Origin: Lacihabitans sp. CS3-21
GTDB lineage: Bacteria > Bacteroidota > Bacteroidia > Cytophagales > Spirosomataceae
Reading direction: 5' to 3'
NCBI RefSeq assembly: GCF_024343675.1
Contig: NZ_RJUD01000098.1
Span: 1-64,000, forward strand
Length of the DNA: 64,000 nt
Shown here: positions 24,372 to 33,018 of the stretch, piece after piece
How the letters are laid out: every line of letters begins with the position of its first letter
How positions within the stretch are numbered: position 1 is the first letter of the stretch
Made by a program: the position numbers and the translations under genes
Notes under the pieces: model-generated
What the model saw: the letters and a program-made list of their open reading frames with translations, nothing else
The model's database searches: none
What the model was told of the DNA's origin: nothing

Positions 24372-27362
24372 ATGAGTTTTAGAAGTTTAAACAATATTGG
24401 TGGGTGGCTGGTTTTTGCCATTTCATTGATAACATTCACACTAACAGTAGAGCCAACGGCTAGTTTCTGGGATTGTGGAGAATTTATAGCTTGTGCGTAC
24501 AAATTGCAAGTACCACACCCTGCTGGAGCACCTTTTTTCCTCCTTATTGGCAGAATCGCCTCCATGTTTGCAGGATCTGATGTTACCAAAGTGGCATTGA
24601 TGGTGAACATGGTTTCTGTTTTAGCCAGTGCCTTTACCATTCTTTTTATGTTTTGGACAATCTCTTTGATTGGAAGAAAAATGCTTGGTAAAAATGCAGA
24701 AAGCATAACCACACCCGAGACTATTCTTGTTCTTGGTGCTTCATTGGTAGGCTCATTGGTTTACAATTTCTCAGAATCTTTTTGGTTTTCGGCTGTTGAG
24801 GCAGAAGTTTACGGGATGTCATCGTTTTTTACCGCAATAGTTGTTTGGGCGGCATTTAGATGGGAATTGATTGAAAACCCAGCCGCTCAAAATAAATGGT
24901 TGCTTTTGGTAGCTTATTTGGTGGGACTATCCATAGGTGTCCATTTGTTGAACTTGGTAACTATTCCTGCCTTGGCCATTTTATTTTATTTTAGAAAAAC
25001 CGACAAAGTTTCTTTCAAAGGTGGTTTTATTGCGTTTCTTGTAGGTTTAGTTATATTAGGCGTTATAATGGTAGGTTTAATTACCGGTTTGCCAACTTTA
25101 AGTTTCTCTTTCGATAAACTTTTTGTGAATACCTTCGGATTGCCATTTGCATCTGGTATGATTTTCTTTATCATTGTTCTCATTGCCGCCTTAGCCTATG
25201 GAATTCACTACACGCAAAAACAGGGTAAGGCCATTGCCAACACTATTTTACTCTCTTTTGCTTTTGTTTTAATTGGTTATTCTACTTATACAATTGCTCT
25301 GATCAGATCTAATTATAATCCGCCCATCAATGAGAACAATCCGAGTGATGTATTAAACTTTACTTATTATCTTAAAAGAGAGCAGTATGGTTCTAGACCA
25401 CTACTTTATGGACCAATATATACAGCACAATTGACTGAAATAAAAAAAGGTGAGCCCAACTACAAAGTAGGAAAGGATAAATATGAAGTGTACGATTATA
25501 ACCCAGAATATGTGTGGGACAATAACGGAAAAATGTTGTTGCCACGTGTTTGGAGCCAGGATCCATCTCATATAAGCCTTTATAAAAGTAAATTGAATCT
25601 TGCAGACGGTCAAAGACCAGGTTTGTTCGATAACCTCAAATTCATGTTTAGTCACCAATTCGGACATATGTACTGGAGGTATTTTATTTGGAATTTCTGG
25701 GGAAGGGCTTCCGATATTTCCGATGTGTATGGTACAAATATCTTTGAGACAAAATCAGATTTGCCAGCTTCGTTTGCAAACAATAAAGGCAGAACCAATT
25801 ATTATGGACTGCCATTGATTCTGGGTATTTTGGGCTTCTTTTTTATGTATCTAAAAAGGGGGAAAGACGCCATTGTCATGTTTTTACTTTTCTTTTTCAC
25901 AGGTTTAGGATTGGTGATTTATTTAAATTCACCGCCTGTTGAGCCACGTGAAAGAGATTATATTTATGTAGGTTCGTTTTACTTCTTTGCGATTTGGATT
26001 GGTATTGGGGTCATGGGGATTGCAGAATATGTTTTGAAATTTATCAAAAACCTATCCGTTAAATCTGGAGTAGCGACAGTTTTGGGCTTGGCAGTGCCAA
26101 TAATCATGGCAAAGGAAGCTTGGCCAGGCCATGATAGATCGGATAGATATCACCAAATAGATTTTGCTAAAAACCTATTAAATTCTTGTGAAAAAAACGC
26201 TATACTGTTTACAGGTGGCGACAACGACACATTTCCACTTTGGTATGTTCAGGAGGTCGAAGGTTTCAGAACTGACGTAAGAGTTTGTAATTTGAGCCTT
26301 TTGGGCACAGATTGGTACATAGACCAAATGAAAAGAAAAACTTACGAGTCAGAAGCATTGCCTATTTCGATGAATAGCGAAAACTATTACAAAGGAATAA
26401 ACGACCAAATTCCTTTCGTGAAGAATCCGAATCCGCAAATTCAGGCTGGGATAAATCTTAAAGAGTATTTGAATTTGGTAAAAAACAACGATCCAGCTAT
26501 TCAAATGCAGGTAAGTTCGGGAGAAATGATAAGCGTATTGCCATCACCCAATTTCTATATGGACCAAAACTCTGAAGAAATTGCTAGAGCCAATTTCGTT
26601 CCAGAGAAATATAAAGCTTTGGTAAAAGACAGAATAGAGTGGAATTTCGGAGAAAGAGATATTTTGAAAAATGACCTTTTGGTTTTGGATATGATTGCTC
26701 AAAACAATTGGAAAAGGCCAATTTATTTCTCTGGTACATTATCGCCTTCTTCTTATTTGAATTTGAAAGAATATTGCCAGCTCGAAGGTTACGCGTATAG
26801 ATTGATGCCTTTCAAAGTTGCGGGTGCTAGGGATGGATTTGTCAATTCAGATATTATGAAAGATAGACTCCTTAATAAAATGTCTTGGAGAAACTTAAAT
26901 AATCCAAATGTTTATTATGACTCTGAAACCTATCTTAAAGTACCGATGGTAACTGCTAGATTTGCATTCTTGAGGCTTGTGGACGAATTGGTCAGAGAAG
27001 GTAAAAAAGACGAAGCAGAGAAATTCTTGGACAAGTCTTTAGAATTAATGCCAGACAATACTATTCCTTTTGATCAATTGGTCGGTAATTATCCGATTTT
27101 CTATTATGAAATTGGTAAGCCAGAAAAAGCAAAGAAAATAGCCGAGTTAATGGTGAATAGGGCAGATGAGGAACTTAAATATTTTATAGAACAAAATAAA
27201 ACTCCAGGTAATAGACAGTGGGGAGATGGAAATGTGCAGCAGTTGATTCAATCAAATATGCGAACCATTCAAATGTTATATTCAGCAGCCGAGCAATATG
27301 ACAAGCCACTTTCAGAGAAATTTAAAAAGATTTATGATGGTCACTTGGCCAAAGTTCAGTAG
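24372..27362 (+). CDS. DUF2723 family polytopic membrane protein with C-terminal TPR-like helices
   Basis: This 996-residue protein starts with a membrane helix, then SFWDCGEFIACAYKLQVPHPAGAPFF, the hallmark of DUF2723 (TMEM260-like, GT-C fold), whose Asp-Cys-Gly-Glu and His-Pro stretch resembles the acidic loop of lipid-sugar dependent transferases. About 12 helices follow, then a long soluble domain with FTGGDNDTFPLWYVQEVEGF near 615-635 and a C-terminal helical repeat (EGKKDEAEKFLDKSLELMP) like a TPR. It may glycosylate exported proteins, as inferred from the fold. It is a single-gene transcript closed by a strong terminator 22 bp past its stop. Confidence 0.85.
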   Translation: MSFRSLNNIGGWLVFAISLITFTLTVEPTASFWDCGEFIACAYKLQVPHPAGAPFFLLIGRIASMFAGSDVTKVALMVNMVSVLASAFTILFMFWTISLIGRKMLGKNAESITTPETILVLGASLVGSLVYNFSESFWFSAVEAEVYGMSSFFTAIVVWAAFRWELIENPAAQNKWLLLVAYLVGLSIGVHLLNLVTIPALAILFYFRKTDKVSFKGGFIAFLVGLVILGVIMVGLITGLPTLSFSFDKLFVNTFGLPFASGMIFFIIVLIAALAYGIHYTQKQGKAIANTILLSFAFVLIGYSTYTIALIRSNYNPPINENNPSDVLNFTYYLKREQYGSRPLLYGPIYTAQLTEIKKGEPNYKVGKDKYEVYDYNPEYVWDNNGKMLLPRVWSQDPSHISLYKSKLNLADGQRPGLFDNLKFMFSHQFGHMYWRYFIWNFWGRASDISDVYGTNIFETKSDLPASFANNKGRTNYYGLPLILGILGFFFMYLKRGKDAIVMFLLFFFTGLGLVIYLNSPPVEPRERDYIYVGSFYFFAIWIGIGVMGIAEYVLKFIKNLSVKSGVATVLGLAVPIIMAKEAWPGHDRSDRYHQIDFAKNLLNSCEKNAILFTGGDNDTFPLWYVQEVEGFRTDVRVCNLSLLGTDWYIDQMKRKTYESEALPISMNSENYYKGINDQIPFVKNPNPQIQAGINLKEYLNLVKNNDPAIQMQVSSGEMISVLPSPNFYMDQNSEEIARANFVPEKYKALVKDRIEWNFGERDILKNDLLVLDMIAQNNWKRPIYFSGTLSPSSYLNLKEYCQLEGYAYRLMPFKVAGARDGFVNSDIMKDRLLNKMSWRNLNNPNVYYDSETYLKVPMVTARFAFLRLVDELVREGKKDEAEKFLDKSLELMPDNTIPFDQLVGNYPIFYYEIGKPEKAKKIAELMVNRADEELKYFIEQNKTPGNRQWGDGNVQQLIQSNMRTIQMLYSAAEQYDKPLSEKFKKIYDGHLAKVQ

Positions 27363-27383
27363 ATTTTTTGACCAAAACATTTT

Positions 27384-27422
27384 AAAAGCCTCGAATAAAA
27401 TATTATTCGAGGCTTTTTTTAT
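27384..27422 (+). terminator. Rho-independent terminator after the DUF2723 gene
   Basis: A perfect 14-bp stem (27384-27397 with 27404-27417), a 6-base loop and a run of T to 27420. It ends directly before the -7 promoter element of the TonB receptor gene, so the two signals occupy only about 60 bp together. Confidence 0.9.
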
Positions 27423-27446
27423 TACTTTTGCAATCATGTTGCAAAA
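27423..27446 (+). promoter_or_regulatory. Promoter and palindromic operator at the TonB receptor start
   Basis: TACTTTTG (27423-27430, TAnnTTTG) overlaps a perfect palindrome: TTTTGCAA at 27426-27433, five bases, TTGCAAAA at 27439-27446. The predicted transcription start falls on or next to the ATG at 27436, inside the palindrome, so the message may be nearly leaderless and a bound repressor would block both initiation and the start codon. A near-copy lies before the lipoprotein gene at 29835-29855. A Fur/Zur-type metal regulator is a guess. Confidence 0.65.
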
Positions 27447-29823
27447 AGGAATTTCAAACCTATTTAGTATTACTATTTTAATCCTTATTTTGTCTAATTT
27501 AACTTTTGGACAAACGCTCAATTGTACTTGCTTTGTCAAAGGAAAAATAATTGATAGACAATCTGGTGAAGTAGTTGTTGGAGCTTTGGTAGAAATAAGT
27601 GCCCAAAAAAAAGCCACTTTCACCAATAAAAATGGAGAATATCTAATTGAAAATGTTTGCGAAGGCAAATATGAAATGAATATTCGGATACTGGGATATG
27701 ATTCTCAAAAGCTAGAAGTTAATCTTGAGCATGAAAATACCCATGATTTTAATCTCAATGAATCTGAAATACATTTGGATGGGATAAATATATCAGCCAA
27801 GAGAATTGAGAATATCAGTGGAAACGAAAAACAGCTCAGTTCGGAGCAGCTCAATAAGCTGACAGGTCAGAATTTAGCAACTATTCTTACCTCCATTTCA
27901 GGCATTTCAATTATTCAAACAGGTTCATCAATAGGTAAACCCGTAATTCATGGAATGCACTCCAATAGAATTCTTACCATAAATAACGGCATTCGGCACG
28001 AAGCACAGCAATGGGGAAATGAGCATGCTCCTGAAATTGACCCATTTTTAGCCAAGCAAATTACAATAATAAAAGGAGCCAAAAGTGTTAGATATGGACC
28101 AGAAGCTATTGGAGGGGTAATTGTTATCGAGCCCAATGAACTGAAACATTTAGACAAAATACAAACAGAAATTAATCAGTTTTTTATGTCGAATGGCTTA
28201 CAAAATGGCGTTTCTGGCATAGTTGAAAGTTGTTTTCATAAAATAAGAGGATTAGATTGGAGAGTTCAGGCAAGTACCAAAAAAGGAGGAAATACCTCTA
28301 CACCACTTTATAATTTAGCAAATACAGGTTCACAGGAATTTAATTTTTCCTTAGGTGCCAAGTATTCAAGAAAGAAAACTGACTTGAATCTTTTTTTTAG
28401 TCAATTTAATTCAAAAATTGGTATATTTTCGGGTGCTCATATCGGTAACACCACAGATCTGGCTTTGGCCATTGGTCGTGAAAAACCTTTGGATGTTTAC
28501 ACACCAGAGACATTTTCTTATAAGATAAATAAACCATATCAGGATATTCAACATAGCCTTTTCAAATTGAAATTGAATCAATTGCTTAGCAATAACCAAA
28601 ATCTACAAATTACTTTTGGACAACAGTATAATTTCAGGGCAGAAGTGGATGCACTTAGAGGGGATAGAAATACCGCTCAGGTTTTTAAAATTAACACCAA
28701 TACTTTAGAGGTTTTGTTCAATCATAAACCAATTATCAAACGCATTTCTGGAAATATTGGTCTTAACGGGCTCTATCAATACAATATTTCCACGGGCAGT
28801 ATTAACGTTCCCCAAAAATCAAATGTTTTGATACCTAATTATACGAACTTTACAATTGGGGCTTTCTGGATTGAAAGATATGTCAAAGGAGATTTTGAAT
28901 TGGAAGCGGGTATGAGATTTGACAAACGTTTTTTGGATGTTTATTATTTGAAAAGACTACAGAATCAAATCTCAAACGAATATTTTGGCAACCAGAATTT
29001 AACCAACACTTTTAGTATTTCTAGAATTTTCAAAAACAGAGTTAAATTGGGTTATAATTTTGCAACAGCCTGGAAACCACCTGTTGTCAATGAAATGTTT
29101 AGTGATGGAGTACACCATGGTTCTGCTTCGTATGAGGTTGGAGATGTGAATTTAAAAACAGAAAAGGCTATAGAGAACTCAATCGTGCTCAATTTTTCGG
29201 ACAAATTTTATCAATTTGAGGTTTTGGGATATTTTAATTATCTGAGAAATTATGTTTTTCTGGCACCTACTGGCAATTCTGTTCTAACCATTCGAGGGGC
29301 ATTTCCTGAGTTTAAATATACACAAACCAATGCTAGATTTGTTGGATTCGATATTTCAAATACGATTTCTAAGTTTCAAAAATTTACGGTTTCAAACCAA
29401 CTTTCACTCCTTTGGGCAGATGATCTAACCAGAAATCAGCCATTAATATTTATTCCTGCCAATAAATCGGAGACAGTCATAAATTATAAATTCAATAAAT
29501 CGTGGTTAAGTGAAATTAGTCTGAATCACCGATTTGTGGCTAAACAAAATAGAACACCGCAAAGTCAGATATTTGACAACAGCAACAGTGAAACAGCTCT
29601 TAAATTGATAGGAGGAGACTATTTGGCTGCACCAGAGTCTTACAATTTGTTTGATTTGTCAGTTTCAAAAAATTATAAGTTTAAAAGTCTTAGCACAATC
29701 AACATTATTTTGGAATGTAAGAATGTGCTGAATACGCAGTATCGCGATTATTTGAATAGGTTTCGCTATTTTACCGATGATATAGGAAGAAATTTTTCTT
29801 TAAGAACTAACATCAATTTCTGA
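27436..29823 (+). CDS. TonB-dependent outer-membrane receptor, possibly for metal
   Basis: A 795-residue protein. The ATG at 27436 is chosen because it gives a signal peptide (MLQKGISNLFSITILILILS...TFG); the longer frame from 27298 runs through the previous gene and its terminator. Then come a carboxypeptidase-regulatory-like domain (CFVKGKIIDRQSGEVVVGAL), a plug domain (ILTSISGISIIQTG, IIKGAKSVRYGPEAIGGVI) and a 22-strand barrel ending in LRTNINF. GNEHAPEIDPFLA in the plug and EMFSDGVHHGSASYE in the barrel resemble ZnuD-like zinc/haem receptors, but substrate is inferred. It shares a palindromic operator with the downstream lipoprotein gene. Confidence 0.88.
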   Translation: MLQKGISNLFSITILILILSNLTFGQTLNCTCFVKGKIIDRQSGEVVVGALVEISAQKKATFTNKNGEYLIENVCEGKYEMNIRILGYDSQKLEVNLEHENTHDFNLNESEIHLDGINISAKRIENISGNEKQLSSEQLNKLTGQNLATILTSISGISIIQTGSSIGKPVIHGMHSNRILTINNGIRHEAQQWGNEHAPEIDPFLAKQITIIKGAKSVRYGPEAIGGVIVIEPNELKHLDKIQTEINQFFMSNGLQNGVSGIVESCFHKIRGLDWRVQASTKKGGNTSTPLYNLANTGSQEFNFSLGAKYSRKKTDLNLFFSQFNSKIGIFSGAHIGNTTDLALAIGREKPLDVYTPETFSYKINKPYQDIQHSLFKLKLNQLLSNNQNLQITFGQQYNFRAEVDALRGDRNTAQVFKINTNTLEVLFNHKPIIKRISGNIGLNGLYQYNISTGSINVPQKSNVLIPNYTNFTIGAFWIERYVKGDFELEAGMRFDKRFLDVYYLKRLQNQISNEYFGNQNLTNTFSISRIFKNRVKLGYNFATAWKPPVVNEMFSDGVHHGSASYEVGDVNLKTEKAIENSIVLNFSDKFYQFEVLGYFNYLRNYVFLAPTGNSVLTIRGAFPEFKYTQTNARFVGFDISNTISKFQKFTVSNQLSLLWADDLTRNQPLIFIPANKSETVINYKFNKSWLSEISLNHRFVAKQNRTPQSQIFDNSNSETALKLIGGDYLAAPESYNLFDLSVSKNYKFKSLSTINIILECKNVLNTQYRDYLNRFRYFTDDIGRNFSLRTNINF

Positions 29824-29831
29824 TTTTTTTA

Positions 29832-29855
29832 TATATTTGCAACATAGTTGCATTT
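29832..29855 (+). promoter_or_regulatory. Promoter and palindromic operator of the lipoprotein gene
   Basis: TATATTTG (29832-29839) is followed at once by the palindrome TGCAAC-ATA-GTTGCA (29838-29852). Centred on 29845, it aligns with the TonB operator as TTTGCAA-n4-GTTGCA. Since TTTGCA after the -7 box is itself common at Bacteroidota promoters, the added evidence is the matching right arm in both sites. Confidence 0.65.
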
Positions 29856-29869
29856 AAATTATTTTATCC

Positions 29870-30409
29870 ATGAAAAAATCGAGTATTTTGTTGTTATGTT
29901 TTGTATTGGGCTTCTCTGCTTGTAAAAAAGAAGAAGAGATAGGAGAGGAGAACGAATTAATTACGACAATTAAATTGAATTTTAAAAACGGTAATGAAGT
30001 TAAGTCATTCAGCTACAAAGATTTAGATGGTGATGGAGGCATGGCCCCAGTAATTGATAAAATCAGTTTGGCTGTCAACACTACTTATGATCTTAGCATT
30101 GAGTTTTTAGATGAAAGTAAATCACCAGTGGTTAATATTACAGAAGAAGTAAGTGGTGAGAGTGATGAGCATTTGGTTTTGTTTTCTCCTTCTTCCACTT
30201 CATTGGGTACTTATACGTATTCTGATAAAGATGTTAACTTACTTCCCGTTGGATTAAAGGGGAAATACAGCACGAAATCAGCGGCAGCAGGAATGTTAAA
30301 AGTACAGCTTAGGCATCAGCCGCCAATTAACGGTAAAAACTCCAAAGACGGGACTTCAATTCCTGGGAGTGATGATATAAATATTGATTTTGCTTTAGAG
30401 GTTAAATAA
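29870..30409 (+). CDS. Lipoprotein paired with the TonB receptor
   Basis: A 179-residue protein with a lipobox (LLLCFVLGFSAC, Cys17) followed by a charged linker KKEEEIGEEN. The mature part is beta-rich with KLNFKNGNEVKSFSYKDLDG and repeated short strands; it resembles the small lipoproteins some annotations call type 1 periplasmic-binding-fold proteins that accompany TonB receptors. The acidic clusters DLDGDGG and DESDEH-like stretches could bind metal, but this is inference. It has its own promoter with the same operator as the receptor gene 46 bp upstream, implying joint control. It probably faces the periplasm or cell surface. Confidence 0.75.
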   Translation: MKKSSILLLCFVLGFSACKKEEEIGEENELITTIKLNFKNGNEVKSFSYKDLDGDGGMAPVIDKISLAVNTTYDLSIEFLDESKSPVVNITEEVSGESDEHLVLFSPSSTSLGTYTYSDKDVNLLPVGLKGKYSTKSAAAGMLKVQLRHQPPINGKNSKDGTSIPGSDDINIDFALEVK

Positions 30410-30487
30410 GCTTGATCTAACTCCACACAATTTTTATTACAAATCAGCTTTTTCAAAAAAATGCTCCTAAGTGAAGATATTTCATTG

Positions 30488-30495
30488 TATTTTTG
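30488..30495 (+). promoter_or_regulatory. -7 promoter element of the Wzy/ligase-like gene
   Basis: TATTTTTG, a TAnnTTTG match 14 bp before the ATG at 30510, predicting a leader of under 10 bases. No -33 box was found. Confidence 0.4.
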
Positions 30496-30509
30496 ATAAA
30501 TTTTTTTGA

Positions 30510-31802
30510 ATGAAGTATATTCTAAATAAGTTTTTAGCTAATAGGGATGCTTTGGCTGTTGCTACTTTCGTTGCAGGCTTACCATTTATATATTTTCTTA
30601 GAGATGGTATAAAGCTAGCTCCAGCTAATACTTTTTTTGCCATTTTTTTGTTATTCTTACCTTATGCCTTGTCTTTGATTTTCAAAGATTTAAAGACCTT
30701 TGATGCTCCGAATAAAGTGGGTTTCACCCTTTTATCATTGTTTATTATTATTGGTTTTTCGTATTACCTTCTTCGAGATAGGTATTCAGCTGTAAATGCT
30801 GTTCGAGAATTTCTTAATTTTATACTGATATTTTTAATATACATTGGCACCATTTTCATAAAAAGAGAGTCGCTCAACAAGAATTTTATTTATTTTGTGA
30901 TTTTCCTTTCTGTGCTAGGTGCAATTTCCTTGATTTATTTCACTTTTACTAACCCATTGTATCAGTTTGGGCAGCGTGCATCTATTGCATTAGACGAAGA
31001 CGGAGCAACCGGTGGCAATCCCCATATCAATTCTCGAGGGGCATTTTATGGCTTGATAGCCAGTGTTTTGGCTTTAAAGTATAACAAACAGGTCAAGTTA
31101 GGCTTTATTATTCCTTTGCTCACGATTTTACTGTTCATAGTAGTTTTATTTTTAACACAAACCATGCTTGCTTTTTTAGCAGCTTTTATATTTTTGTCTC
31201 TTTTTCTGTTTTTTAATTTTAATCTAAGGAAGATAGGCTCTACCATTAAATTTTTGTTTTTTAAATGGTATGTTCTTTTGGCTTTGGCTCTGGGCATCAC
31301 CAAAGGGGTTTCGTCCTTAGACAAAGATACCGACTTTATAACCCCTATTTCCAACTATATGGGTTATAGATTGAAAAGTATTATGGAGTCTTTTGACTCT
31401 TCTGATGGAAAGAAAAATAGCAAAAAAGTAGCAGGCGACGATTCTGCAAATACCAGAATAATGTTGATATCAACCGTATTTGAAAGGTTTGCCGAAAACA
31501 TAGAAGAAGGTAAAGTTAGGTATGCGATTTTTGGTAATGGCTATCAAAGTTTGTATGTTGACGTTCCTCAAATGGAAGTTTTAGACTCCTACGGTATAAT
31601 TATTTTTATTTTTTATTCAGTGATGTTTTTCCATTTAGTAAAAATTGCTTGGAAAGAAATCAAGAATCCAGATAGTATGGGTACTGAATTTATAGCCTAT
31701 GCATTTATTTATTATTTTGTGGCCAATTTCACGGCCGGAGTCGTTGTAGATTATACAAGATTGGGTATGTATATTTTGCTTGTACGGTTTGTAAGAAAGT
31801 AA
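30510..31802 (+). CDS. O-antigen ligase/polymerase-like membrane protein
   Basis: A 430-residue protein with about 11 membrane helices. The large extracytoplasmic loop near residues 150-180 (FGQRASIALDEDGATGGNPHINSRG) and a second loop near 280-350 with basic and acidic residues, followed by GNGYQSLYVDVPQMEVLDSYG, fit the Wzy/WaaL ligase superfamily: the GNGYxS ... LDSYGI pattern is common in their last third. It would polymerise or ligate lipid-linked glycan units in the periplasm. It converges with a GT2 gene (1 bp between stop codons). Sequence divergence in this family leaves the exact role open. Confidence 0.75.
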   Translation: MKYILNKFLANRDALAVATFVAGLPFIYFLRDGIKLAPANTFFAIFLLFLPYALSLIFKDLKTFDAPNKVGFTLLSLFIIIGFSYYLLRDRYSAVNAVREFLNFILIFLIYIGTIFIKRESLNKNFIYFVIFLSVLGAISLIYFTFTNPLYQFGQRASIALDEDGATGGNPHINSRGAFYGLIASVLALKYNKQVKLGFIIPLLTILLFIVVLFLTQTMLAFLAAFIFLSLFLFFNFNLRKIGSTIKFLFFKWYVLLALALGITKGVSSLDKDTDFITPISNYMGYRLKSIMESFDSSDGKKNSKKVAGDDSANTRIMLISTVFERFAENIEEGKVRYAIFGNGYQSLYVDVPQMEVLDSYGIIIFIFYSVMFFHLVKIAWKEIKNPDSMGTEFIAYAFIYYFVANFTAGVVVDYTRLGMYILLVRFVRK

Positions 31803-31803
31803 T

Positions 31804-32703
31804 TTAGAAATTTATTCCCCATTTTTTTATTATAAACTCCTCAATTTTTCTCGAATCTCCTTCGCAAGCTTTTTCAATTTCATAAATATTTATGTCCACC
31901 ACAATTCTGTACCAAAATGCTTGTAAAAAGTGGAAAATCCATCCTTTTGGACCATCTAAGAAACCTAACTGTATGATAAATCTCAAAAAGAAATAAATCA
32001 TCGGTCTAAGTCCATAGGGTAGTTTGTAGTAAAAATTATCTTTGAGTTTCCTTTTTCTTTCTGCTTGTTTTGTAATATTTATATCTTTTTCAGTGTTCAA
32101 CCCAAACGAGTATTTATTAGATAAAAAATCAACAGCTTCGCGTCTTGCATAATTTAAATGTTTGGCCGTCCACCAGTTTATATCGTTGAGATTTTCGTCG
32201 ACAATATCATGCTCTAAACATATAATTTCTCCTGAATTTACGACGATATGTTCATCCATAAATCGTTCTTCGCTATATCCTTTACCAGTTTTCCAAATTC
32301 TGATGAGTTTTATTGGATAAAAACCTCCATGTTTGATCCACTTATTTTTGAAATACACACGTCGTTTTAATTCAATTCCAGCAATATTGCTTTGCAAAGT
32401 TTCAATTTTAGAATTAATTTCAGTTTGTAACTCCTTCAAAACATATTCGTCGGCGTCCATTCGCATGGTCCATTTTGAAGTAATATGGCAATTCTCAATG
32501 GCCCAATTCATTTGCTTAGAATGATTGTTTTCCCATTTGTTTTGAAAAACCTCCACATCTAATCTTTTACAAATCTCGAGCGTGGTATCAGTGGAATAAG
32601 AATCGACAATGCATATTCTCTCACAAATAGGTTTCAGCGAGGTAATACACCTTTCTATATGTTTTTCTTCGTTAAAAGTCAGTATTACGGCGGTTATACT
32701 CAT
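31804..32703 (-). CDS. Family 2 glycosyltransferase (WaaE/KdtX-like)
   Basis: A 299-residue GT2 enzyme: ITAVILTFNEEKHIERCITSL at the N-terminus, the IVDSYSTDTT turn, FQNKWENNHSKQMNWAIENC and the donor motif RMDADEYV near residue 83. Bacterial relatives add a glucose or heptose-linked residue to lipopolysaccharide core. A C-terminal amphipathic segment (KLPYGLRPMIYFFLRFIIQLGFLDGPKGW) suggests membrane association. It is a single gene on the minus strand between the ligase-like gene and the acyltransferase, so it belongs to the surface-glycan region by location. Confidence 0.88.
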   Translation of the reverse strand: MSITAVILTFNEEKHIERCITSLKPICERICIVDSYSTDTTLEICKRLDVEVFQNKWENNHSKQMNWAIENCHITSKWTMRMDADEYVLKELQTEINSKIETLQSNIAGIELKRRVYFKNKWIKHGGFYPIKLIRIWKTGKGYSEERFMDEHIVVNSGEIICLEHDIVDENLNDINWWTAKHLNYARREAVDFLSNKYSFGLNTEKDINITKQAERKRKLKDNFYYKLPYGLRPMIYFFLRFIIQLGFLDGPKGWIFHFLQAFWYRIVVDINIYEIEKACEGDSRKIEEFIIKKWGINF

Positions 32704-33018
32704 TAAAAATTGAATTGGCAGGAATTCATTAATCTGTTATTTGAAACGCCAAGCGTCTAATTAATCAAAATTACAACCAAATATTCAAAATTTGGCCATA
32801 TTAACTTTACTAAAAAAAAGTATGCTCAGATTTAAGACTAAATATTTCGAGACTTTTACCCTTTGCTTCAAATCAAGGAAAAGTTTTAATGAATAAATTT
32901 TCTATCTTTGGCAAAGAATATACGTTGACAAACTAAATTTTTACTTTTCCCAGATTAATTTTTTTGTTCAAAGAGGTGAATTTTTGCCTTCTTGAATTTT
33001 TAAACATTGTTTTATTTA
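32704..33018. other. 315-bp intergenic region with one likely promoter
   Basis: This is the longest gene-free stretch inside the window. It is very AT-rich and separates divergent GT2 and acyltransferase genes. A TATCTTTG -7 element on the plus strand lies at 32903-32910, about 110 bp before the acyltransferase start, giving a long leader. A 24-codon reading frame at 32822-32896 has no support as a gene. No RNA gene, repeat or terminator was recognised. Confidence 0.6.
32903..32910 (+). promoter_or_regulatory. -7 promoter element upstream of the acyltransferase gene
   Basis: TATCTTTG followed by GC, an exact TAnnTTTG match. The leader of about 100 bases before 33019 is unusually long for this window and may hold an unrecognised regulatory element. 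Confidence 0.45.

Noticed and set aside
27298-27435. Upstream extension of the TonB receptor frame
   Set aside because: It runs through the previous gene and its terminator and would put 46 non-signal residues before the signal peptide; the ATG at 27436 is used.
32822-32896. 24-codon frame in the long intergenic stretch
   Set aside because: No promoter spacing, hydrophobic or other recognisable feature, and too short to separate from chance.
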